From: Segatella oulorum JCM 14966
Lineage (GTDB): Bacteria > Bacteroidota > Bacteroidia > Bacteroidales > Bacteroidaceae
DNA: 64,000 bases
Assembly (NCBI RefSeq): GCF_000613785.1
Contig: NZ_BAJQ01000003.1
Span: forward strand, 62,001 to 126,000
Reading direction: 5' to 3'
Position numbers and translations under genes: made by a program. This document shows positions 36,572 to 45,689 of this stretch, piece after piece; within the stretch, counting starts at the first letter, position 1; the number at the start of each line of letters is the position of its first letter. The notes under the pieces are model-generated. The model was not told where the DNA came from, made no database searches, and worked only from the letters and a program-made list of their open reading frames with translations.

Positions 36572-37352
36572 TGTTTTTTCGCTGTTGATCGACAAATGTT
36601 TTAAAGGTGACAAATGGCTGTTGGTCGCGCTTCATGGCTTTGATGAAGCGGTCAAGTCGGGCAGATAGCGCTTCGCCACTATGGTTTTTGATGATGAAAG
36701 GCATCTTGTATTCGGGATGTTCTTTCAGTGCATAAAACTCCCAAGGATGAAAATAAGTAACGAAATAGCCATCGTGACGGAGCACTTGTCGTGCCAAACG
36801 GTGGTATAAGCGCTCGGGGAAATTGTGCAAAGCCAGCCAAAAAAGCGGAATGCGCAGGTGGGGACTGACGCTCGCAGGTATCTGCATGACGCCAGCTTTC
36901 ATAAACCATGTGCGCGGAGTTCGCAGGTGCATGTAGCGCCCAGGAATAAAGGCTGGGTTCAAAGATGAATTGTATTGAAAGCCGGCGGCCTGAATATCGT
37001 GGTCGGAAACGGCGAACATGCGGGGCTGTCGGTAGCCATAAACGGGCCGTTGGGCCACGCGTTCAACGATTTCTTTCGACCGAAATACGTCGTCATCTTT
37101 GGGTTGCCAGTGGTCAACACCATGGCAAGCCACTTCGTGCCCCTCATCAATGATGCGCTGAATGATGTGGGGTGCGTGCGCAGCAAAGTTGCCGGTGCAG
37201 AAGAATGTGGCCTGCACGCCGTTGGCTTTCAGGATGTCTAAGATGCGTGTTGTGCCCGCAATAGACACGCGCATGCCCTCTTCTAAGGAGATGTCGACGC
37301 CGTGTTCGCGCGGCACATCAAACTCTTCGGTGTCGAAACTTAATAAAATCAT
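36564..37352 (-). CDS. Polysaccharide deacetylase (NodB-like, CE4)
   Basis: About 262 residues from MILLSFDTEEFDVPREHGVD. Carbohydrate esterase family 4 fold: FDTEEFD holds the catalytic Asp pair, ATFFCTGNFA follows, and EVACHGVDHW supplies the metal-binding His residues; YGYRQPRMF and FVTYFHPWEF complete the site. No signal peptide is evident, so it may act in the cytoplasm on a lipid-linked sugar. First gene of the unit with GtrB and GtrA. The upstream in-frame ATG (37412) is rejected because the TACCTTTG box lies downstream of it. Confidence 0.86.
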   Translation of the reverse strand: MILLSFDTEEFDVPREHGVDISLEEGMRVSIAGTTRILDILKANGVQATFFCTGNFAAHAPHIIQRIIDEGHEVACHGVDHWQPKDDDVFRSKEIVERVAQRPVYGYRQPRMFAVSDHDIQAAGFQYNSSLNPAFIPGRYMHLRTPRTWFMKAGVMQIPASVSPHLRIPLFWLALHNFPERLYHRLARQVLRHDGYFVTYFHPWEFYALKEHPEYKMPFIIKNHSGEALSARLDRFIKAMKRDQQPFVTFKTFVDQQRKNND

Positions 37353-37377
37353 GTCCTTGTTTGTTTTGCTATCTGTG

Positions 37378-37385
37378 CAAAGGTA
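37378..37385 (-). promoter_or_regulatory. -7 box for the deacetylase-GtrB-GtrA operon
   Basis: TACCTTTG on the minus strand, 26 bp upstream of the ATG at 37352. No clear -33 element. Confidence 0.5.
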
Positions 37386-38082
37386 GTTTTTTTTTCTGAA
37401 TTGTTGGTTCACTAAAGCTCATTTTTGGTTGACGGCTGAGGGTTAAATCTTTCTTTTGTTTGTGGGGCAGGTAGCACAATCACTTTCCTTTACAAAAGGC
37501 TTTCTGTAGTTTGTTTATTTCAAATGGCGAGGCGATGGATGACGTATGGGCGAAATAGGGGCGTGTGTTCTAATCGTCTTGTAGTCAACATGATAATAGA
37601 AGGGAATGGTTTTTTCGCTGATTTTGATGGTGGAAAAGTGAGAAAAAGGGGCTATTTTGCCTTGTTTTTTAGGTTGAATTTGTGAGTAAAACGGATGTGT
37701 TTGTGTACAAAAGTGATAGACTTTACTCGTGAAAGACATAGGGTTTAGGAGTAAAGGTAGGTGGATTTGTGCGAAAAGGCGTGTTTTGATGCGTCGGATT
37801 TTCTATTTGGAGGAGTTTTGAGGAGGTGTTTTTTGGTAGGATTTATTTACAATAATGGGGTGTATAGGTGGTGCATTTTTAGGGTGCTGTCTGTCATTTT
37901 GCATTGGTTCTTCTGTGGATTAGGAGGCAGAAATATCATTTTTTGTATTGAGAAGCAATGTGGGGAAATCCTTGTTTTCTGGGTGAATGATAGCCTGTTA
38001 TCGCAAAAGTGTCATTCAAAATGCGCGAAACTACATCGTAAACGATTTTAGTTTAAAAAGTATTAAAGTTTTCAATGCATTC
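37386..38082. other. Long intergenic region; weak A-tract periodicity at 37640-37800
   Basis: About 700 bp with no convincing gene. Between 37644 and 37796 A-tracts recur about every 21-23 bp (37688, 37709, 37732, 37753, 37774, 37796), reminiscent of the 22-bp family but without the TGCACCATATTG core. The rest is G/T-rich on the + strand with no recognised signal. Confidence 0.4.
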
Positions 38083-38113
38083 TTTGTATGCCGTAACAAA
38101 AACACTATCTTTG
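38083..38113 (+). promoter_or_regulatory. Promoter for the glutathione peroxidase gene
   Basis: TTTG (38083-38086), 19-bp spacer, TATCTTTG (38106-38113). An ideal match. Transcription would start near 38119, leaving room for either start codon. Confidence 0.75.
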
Positions 38114-38161
38114 CAGATATAGAAAAGATTTTTCCACAAAGAAAATTTAAATTGTAATAAG

Positions 38162-38815
38162 ATGGCATTGAATTATGACAAAGACGGGCTGGACAAGGAT
38201 TTTGAAAAAGATGGTCGTTTGGCACGGAATATGTTTAACATCACAACGAATAAAAAACAAAAGGAAATGAAAACAGTTTATGATTTCAGTTTGACCGATA
38301 AGAAGGGCAACAGCGTTAGTTTGGCAGATTATAAAGGAAAGGTGCTTTTGATTGTGAATACTGCAACGGGATGTGGCTTCACACCGCAGTATGAAGCATT
38401 GGAAACAATGTATAAAAGGCTGCGTGATAAGGGCTTTGAAATATTGGATGTGCCTTGCAATCAGTTTGGACATCAGACGCCAGGTAGCGATGAAGAGGTG
38501 ACAGAATTTTGCACAATGAAGTTTGGAACCGACTTCCCTCAGTTTAAAAAGAGCGATGTGAATGGCGCCAATGCGTTGCCTTTGTTTACTTGGTTGAAGG
38601 AAGAAAAGGGCTATGCCGGTGGTGCATACGAAGCGAAATTGGCTAAGGTGATGGAGGATCTTTATAACAAAGCCAATGTGGAGCCGCGCAAACAGAACGA
38701 TATCCAGTGGAACTTCACGAAGTTTTTGATTGATCGTGACGGTAAGGTTGTAGCTCGTTTTGAGCCTACCGTGGATATGAAAGAGGTAGAAAAGGCTGTA
38801 GAAGCGCAACTCTAA
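38162..38815 (+). CDS. Glutathione peroxidase family (thiol peroxidase)
   Basis: Reduces hydroperoxides with a thiol donor, probably thioredoxin in this group. The catalytic tetrad is visible: Cys in NTATGCGFTPQY, Gln in PCNQFGHQ, and Trp-Asn in IQWNFTKFLIDRDG. The Cys is encoded as such, not as selenocysteine. The family normally starts at MKTVYDFSLTDKKGN, which is the internal ATG at 38267 (182 residues). The open frame begins 35 codons earlier at 38162, inside the predicted mRNA, and those 35 residues are charged and look coding, so the true start is uncertain. Single gene with its own promoter and a terminator-like hairpin. Confidence 0.9.
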   Translation: MALNYDKDGLDKDFEKDGRLARNMFNITTNKKQKEMKTVYDFSLTDKKGNSVSLADYKGKVLLIVNTATGCGFTPQYEALETMYKRLRDKGFEILDVPCNQFGHQTPGSDEEVTEFCTMKFGTDFPQFKKSDVNGANALPLFTWLKEEKGYAGGAYEAKLAKVMEDLYNKANVEPRKQNDIQWNFTKFLIDRDGKVVARFEPTVDMKEVEKAVEAQL

Positions 38816-38849
38816 GCGAAAGAGCGCATAGACTTTCATAGCAAAACGA

Positions 38850-38894
38850 GGTGAGAGCAGGGCTATATGATTTGTGTAGGGCTTCGTTCTCACC
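38850..38894 (+). terminator. Long-loop hairpin after the peroxidase gene
   Basis: Arms GGTGAGA and TCTCACC (7 bp) around a 31-nt loop, followed by TTTTTC. Weak but well placed. Confidence 0.4.
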
Positions 38895-39010
38895 TTTTTC
38901 TATGGGATTTTACTGGTAACTTTAATTGCCTTTTAGAGAGATTTTAAACGGGCTTTTAGGGCATATCGTTGTTACGGATAGAATGGCTTTGTAGCAAAAA
39001 GGATATAAAA

Positions 39011-39046
39011 AAGCAGGAATGCTGGTATGAAACCGCATTCCTGCTT
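39011..39046 (-). terminator. Rho-independent terminator of the PUL
   Basis: Perfect 12-bp arms AAGCAGGAATGC/GCATTCCTGCTT with a 12-nt loop, followed on the minus strand by a T-run (TTTTTTATATCC). It lies 26 bp after the GH97 stop. Confidence 0.85.
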
Positions 39047-39071
39047 CGTCGTTTTTGTGTTGTTTGAGGGG

Positions 39072-41219
<2,148 letters not shown>

Positions 41220-41245
41220 TTATCTGTTATGATCCTATACAAAAT

Positions 41246-42700
41246 TTAGTTAGCTTTAGTAAGTTTATAGATCTTACATCCATGCGCAGGAACGTTTGCT
41301 TCGATAGTACCTTTGACCGTTCCCTTATTGCTATGTTCCCATAAGTCGCGTACATTGTAAGTGTCATGCAAACCGATTTGGTTTAAATCGAGCTTGCGTG
41401 TGTCGGCATTCTTCTCTCGATTGAAGAGTCCAATGACCCAAGATCCGTCCTTCATTGAGCCATACCACAGCTCACCATCTACCGACCAAAGGTTCCTTTC
41501 CAATGGTTTTCCAACGAAACCATCTTTTTGTAGGGCGAGCATCTCGTCGTTTTGGAAGAACGTTAAATCGTGTCCTGTGGGCATATCGGTGACGGAAATG
41601 GGGCCACCTGCCATCAAAGGCAGCGACACTACGCTCATCTTTTCATTGTCATCGGCATAGCTTCCGATGCGAATGAAGTCTCCATCAAGACGCACTTTCT
41701 TGCGACCAGAGATCTTAGACCAGTTGATAAAGCCATCGAAAGCATTCTCGGAATTGGGCCATCCGCCACGCAAACTGCCGCGATTGTTTTCGGAAAAGCG
41801 ATACCATCCGCCTTCCAATGCGTCGGCATCAATGCGAATCATGTTGCCCGCATACTTCTCAATGATGGCATTATTCTTGAGATGTGGCATCACAAGCGAC
41901 ACGTATATGCCATATTTCTGTGCATATTTGTTAATCCATTGCATGCCCTTCACATAGCGTTCGCGGCCATAACCTTTATCACTGATGTCGGTATAGTTCA
42001 TGCCATCCTCATACCATGAGAGGAAATCCATGCGGATAAACTTCACACCCATATCCGAATAATGTTTGAAGAAGCCTTCAAAATATTGCTCAGCACCGGG
42101 ATGATCGGTCACCACCCAGCTGAAATAATCGTTCTTTGCAGGGTGCTTTACGTCTTTATCTTTCTTGGGATCGTAGCGCAAACTGCCCACAGTGATGTTG
42201 TCTGTGCCGGGAATTATGGCATCGGCATTGGTATAATGCAGCCAAAAGGGGCTGTCATAGACTCCCAATTTCAACCCTTTTGCATGGAGTTTGCTAATGA
42301 TAGTTGACAGTTGTACCTCGGGAGAATTCTCGCTTTTTTGCGTGTGACTGTAGCGCGTCATATAGCCGTTATCGCCACTCATGGAGGCAAATCCGTCGGT
42401 CACGAGCATGTCATAGCCGTGGGATTTCAAGTTGTTGGCCACATAATTAATGGCGTTATCCCAATCGGTTTCGGTGAAGATGTTGGGAAAAGAATTATCT
42501 TTCTCTTGCTGACGCAGCGCACCATACACACTCCAATATAAGGGAGCATGATCCATATTGGGTGCTTCTGCAAGCGGAGTAAGTCCTATTGTGGGATCAA
42601 CTTTGTCGACACTAAGGTCGCTTGTCACATCCCATTCGTTGCTGTTGCAGCTTGTCAAGAGACAGATTGCTGCCATGTAGGGTATAAATGTTTTCTTCAT
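41246..42700 (-). CDS. Surface or periplasmic clan GH-D glycoside hydrolase (GH27/36-like) lipoprotein
   Basis: 484 residues with a lipoprotein signal (LLTSC, Cys near residue 18). An alpha/beta-barrel domain follows: WDNAINYVANNLKSHGYDML, HAKGLKLGVYDSPFW, GVKFIRMDFLSWY (likely nucleophile Asp) and MIRIDADALEGGWYRF (likely acid region), then LPLMAGGPISVTDMP and a C-terminal beta domain. This is a GH27/GH36-type pattern, but it is divergent and does not look like a plain alpha-galactosidase. With GH97 beside it, an alpha-glucan such as dextran is a reasonable substrate guess, not proven. In the PUL between SusE-like and GH97 genes. Confidence 0.7.
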   Translation of the reverse strand: MKKTFIPYMAAICLLTSCNSNEWDVTSDLSVDKVDPTIGLTPLAEAPNMDHAPLYWSVYGALRQQEKDNSFPNIFTETDWDNAINYVANNLKSHGYDMLVTDGFASMSGDNGYMTRYSHTQKSENSPEVQLSTIISKLHAKGLKLGVYDSPFWLHYTNADAIIPGTDNITVGSLRYDPKKDKDVKHPAKNDYFSWVVTDHPGAEQYFEGFFKHYSDMGVKFIRMDFLSWYEDGMNYTDISDKGYGRERYVKGMQWINKYAQKYGIYVSLVMPHLKNNAIIEKYAGNMIRIDADALEGGWYRFSENNRGSLRGGWPNSENAFDGFINWSKISGRKKVRLDGDFIRIGSYADDNEKMSVVSLPLMAGGPISVTDMPTGHDLTFFQNDEMLALQKDGFVGKPLERNLWSVDGELWYGSMKDGSWVIGLFNREKNADTRKLDLNQIGLHDTYNVRDLWEHSNKGTVKGTIEANVPAHGCKIYKLTKAN

Positions 42701-42794
42701 TTTTGGTTGATGTTGGGTGGGGAGGGTGGCGAAAGCCCTTACACCTTATTATAAAGTGGGTCTCCCCTCCCCTATTCTGTTTGTTGAATTGCAC

Positions 42795-43634
42795 TTAGGG
42801 TTGGAACGATTCAACCTTGATTTCACGTTTGGTGAGGTCGAATATCACCTTATAGGTTCCCGCTTCGGTCACATTCCACTTGTTATCGGCACCGCCTATT
42901 TCCATGCCTTGCTTCGAAACACCCGTGTGATTGAGTGTTACACCGGCATCGGGTGCTTGCAGATAAGGACCGGCATAGCCTGCAACGGTGGTGCCACTGT
43001 ACACCAATTTCAACTCGCCTGTGTTGAGATGGCCGGTGTAAGTGTATTGAAGTGGCGTGTCAGATGTCTTGGTAAACATCGTAACATTGCTTTCATTGTC
43101 GGTCCATCCGCAAGGAGCTGCACTGCCAATCATACCTAATTTTGTAGAGACGATGGGCGTAACGGGCTCGGGACCATTATAGGTTACTTGAATTTTATAG
43201 TTGCGAAGGTTGATTAAAACCTTATACATGCCCGCCTTTGTCACCTTCCATTTGGCATCGTTTCCATTCTCTTTGCGCACCTCAATGCCATCTTTTGCCA
43301 CACCATTTTCATTGATTTCGGTGCCGCTTTCGGGCGCAAAAATAAAGGTTCCACCCCAGTCTCCTTTGGTTAAAGGCAATTTCATTTCGCCCACTTTGAG
43401 CTTGCCTTCGTAGGTGAAAATGAATTTGTCGTTGGGTGATAGCGTCATTTCTGTTGGCGCACCAATGTTCCATCCGGCCGGCGTTGCATCGCCAACCATG
43501 TAGAGATGATTTAACTTTAAAGGCAATTCGCCTTCGATAACGACAATATCTTTGTCGTCGTTGCACGATTGAAGTGCCGTGGGTGCAACCAAGACAAGCA
43601 GTGCATAGACTGCATATTGAAATAATTTCTTCAT
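42795..43634 (-). CDS. SusE/SusF-like outer-membrane glycan-binding lipoprotein
   Basis: 279 residues with lipobox (ALQSC, Cys near residue 24). Two similar modules follow (about residues 38-160 and 165-279), each with LYMVGDATPAGWNIG or LGMIGSAAPCGWTDN, then a lysine-poor strand region and a KWKVTKAGMYKVLINL or KWNVTEAGTYKVIFDL ending. These are starch-binding-type modules of SusE/SusF that tether oligosaccharide at the cell surface. It follows susD after a 295-bp gap holding repeat locus 5. Confidence 0.85.
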   Translation of the reverse strand: MKKLFQYAVYALLVLVAPTALQSCNDDKDIVVIEGELPLKLNHLYMVGDATPAGWNIGAPTEMTLSPNDKFIFTYEGKLKVGEMKLPLTKGDWGGTFIFAPESGTEINENGVAKDGIEVRKENGNDAKWKVTKAGMYKVLINLRNYKIQVTYNGPEPVTPIVSTKLGMIGSAAPCGWTDNESNVTMFTKTSDTPLQYTYTGHLNTGELKLVYSGTTVAGYAGPYLQAPDAGVTLNHTGVSKQGMEIGGADNKWNVTEAGTYKVIFDLTKREIKVESFQP

Positions 43635-43689
43635 ATCATCAATATTTTTTTATGAGGGTCTTTGCATCAATGATTGCTTAAAGCGGTTG

Positions 43690-43810
43690 AAGCAGAATGG
43701 CAAATGGCGCGGAAAGGATTTGCAAAAGATAGCATTTTGGGCTGTAATAGCGTGCATATTGCGTGTGAAACTGCACCATTTTGCGCGACAATCTGCATGC
43801 TTTTATTTTC
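43690..43810 (+). repeat. 22-bp-phased degenerate repeat array, locus 5 (inside the PUL)
   Basis: Lies between the susD-like stop and the susE-like start. Core hexamers at 43734 (attttg), 43756 (atattg), 43778 (attttg) and 43800 (ctttta): exact 22-bp steps, with a weaker unit at 43712. The last unit, aatctgcatgctttta, is identical over 16 bp to the last unit of locus 8. Confidence 0.75.
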
Positions 43811-43929
43811 CAATCTTTATTGCATTGCTGCTCAACGGCTTAGGAAAGGGTTGCTTGTACCCTCTCCTTTGCGGTTGATTTTCTTCTGAACTATTGTTGC
43901 ATAAGACCTTTTGTGCTGTTGAATTAATT

Positions 43930-45663
43930 TTATTCTCCGTAGCCGGGGTTCTGCTTTATGTTGCCTTGTGCAGCCCCAATGATGTCCGTATGGAAGGGGA
44001 ATATCTCGGTATGCTTGTCAGAATCGGCTTCCTTATCCCACCAAGCATCTTGGAATTTGCCAAAGCGGATGAGGTCAACACGGCGGCGTCCTTCGGCAAA
44101 GAATTCGCGTCCCCATTCAAAGAGCATCTCGTTCATGTCGAGTGTTGCACTGCCTGCGGGTGCATAAAGCACGGTTGACCAGTCGGAAGCAGGATAGTTG
44201 CGCTTGCGAACGGAATTCAACAGTTGCGCAGCACCTGTGGTATCGCCTGCGCGGAGCTTGCATTCGGCCAAGCTATAGATGATTTCGGGCAGACGGATTT
44301 CGCAGTAATCGGCCTCCAACATGCCTTTCTCTTGGTCGGAATAGAGGGGATATTTCGCAAACATCCACCCCGAATTGTCGTCGCCATTCTCTAAAGAACT
44401 TTCGCTGGTTGATAGCCATTGCGAACCGTCTGTTGCGCCAAACTTGCCGACAGCATCGCGCAAATCGAGCGTGAATTTGCCGTTGTGATCTTTCAAATAA
44501 ACGGTGTTTCCGTTGGCATCTTGGTAGGCAATCTTGCCATAGACAAACATACCTTCGCGCTTGTTGTTGCCCAAATTGGTGTATTTCTGCAAACGATAGT
44601 CTGAAGGATATTGTTTGAAACGGGCAATCGGACGGCCGAGTTCAAAGGTGTAAGCCGTACCATTGGGGCGCAAACTGGGCGATGCCGAGTATTTGATGTT
44701 GTGCGAACCTTGCTTGTTTTTGGTGTCCTTCAGCCACTCGTTGGCTTTAGATGGTACCGACCACCAATACATATCGCCACCATAATGCCAGTGAGAATAG
44801 CCTTCAGAACCGGGGAATGCAAAGATAACCTCGTCGCTGGTTTGGTTGTTCCAATCGAAAGCTTCGTCCCAACGGCTGCCAATCTGATAGGTGCCATAGG
44901 TGCCATTGAGGATGGCTTGTGCCACCGTTGCGCAGTCATTGTAGTGGTCTTCGCCGATGTAAACCTTGGCATTGAGATACAATCTCACCAACAAGGCAGC
45001 TGCAGCAGCTTGTGTCCACGATCCTTGATGGTTCTGATTGCCGCCCAAAGTGGTTTTCTTGGCCAACAGGGGGATGGCATTTTTCAGTTCGCTCTCAATG
45101 AAATCGTAGATTTGTTTGGGGGGAACTTGCGTTTGAATATTCTTGCTTAAATCATAATAACTCGTAGCAAATGGAACATGACGGAATGCATCTAAGAGGC
45201 GTAAATAGAACCAAGCGCGCAACACTCTGTTCTGTGCTTTGAGGTTATTGAACTCTGCATCGGAGAAACCAAATTGCGAAGCGCTGAGCTTATCGAGGTC
45301 TTCAATGACCAAGTTCGCTTGCATAATGCCTTGGAAACAGCCGTTATATTCGGCCTGTGCCTCGCCGTTTGTGACCAACCATTTATGCCTATGCAGGCGA
45401 GCCCAGCGTCCTCCGTCGTCCCACCAGTCTTCTCTTGTGGGCGTAATTAATTGGTCTGCGGTCTCCTCATTGAGCACTTGGCGACTCTGAACGCTCCAAA
45501 AACCGTGTTCAAATGGGCGGAAGACGGAGCGAATGACGTCTTCCTTGGTGTTATAATAGTTGTTAGAGTCAATCTGATCGTAGAGCGTTTCGCCTAAATC
45601 GGTGCACCCAACAAAGCTGAAAGCCAGCAGCATCGACGCTACATATTTAATACTCTTTTTCAT
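43930..45663 (-). CDS. susD: SusD/RagB-family outer-membrane lipoprotein
   Basis: 577 residues with a lipobox (SFVGC, Cys near residue 20) and the mainly helical SusD fold: TPTREDWWDDGGRW, a TPR-like helix set around RVLRAWFYLRLLDAFRHVPF, and the conserved C-terminal EMLFEWGREFFAEGRRRVDL. SusD proteins form the lid of the SusC channel and bind the glycan. Directly downstream of the susC-like gene (26 bp). Confidence 0.95.
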   Translation of the reverse strand: MKKSIKYVASMLLAFSFVGCTDLGETLYDQIDSNNYYNTKEDVIRSVFRPFEHGFWSVQSRQVLNEETADQLITPTREDWWDDGGRWARLHRHKWLVTNGEAQAEYNGCFQGIMQANLVIEDLDKLSASQFGFSDAEFNNLKAQNRVLRAWFYLRLLDAFRHVPFATSYYDLSKNIQTQVPPKQIYDFIESELKNAIPLLAKKTTLGGNQNHQGSWTQAAAAALLVRLYLNAKVYIGEDHYNDCATVAQAILNGTYGTYQIGSRWDEAFDWNNQTSDEVIFAFPGSEGYSHWHYGGDMYWWSVPSKANEWLKDTKNKQGSHNIKYSASPSLRPNGTAYTFELGRPIARFKQYPSDYRLQKYTNLGNNKREGMFVYGKIAYQDANGNTVYLKDHNGKFTLDLRDAVGKFGATDGSQWLSTSESSLENGDDNSGWMFAKYPLYSDQEKGMLEADYCEIRLPEIIYSLAECKLRAGDTTGAAQLLNSVRKRNYPASDWSTVLYAPAGSATLDMNEMLFEWGREFFAEGRRRVDLIRFGKFQDAWWDKEADSDKHTEIFPFHTDIIGAAQGNIKQNPGYGE

Positions 45664-45689
45664 AATCGTCTGATAAAAGTTGATTTATT

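Noticed and set aside
37640-37800. Ninth locus of the 22-bp family
   Set aside because: A-tracts recur at 21-23 bp, but the TGCACCATATTG core is missing and the phase drifts, so I do not count it.
37761-38051. 96-codon ORF on the + strand before the peroxidase
   Set aside because: Cys/Phe-rich, no conserved motif, no ribosome site; it lies in G/T-rich intergenic DNA.
38267-38815. Selenocysteine-type glutathione peroxidase
   Set aside because: The catalytic codon is an ordinary Cys codon (TGT) in TGCGFTPQ; no in-frame TGA is present.
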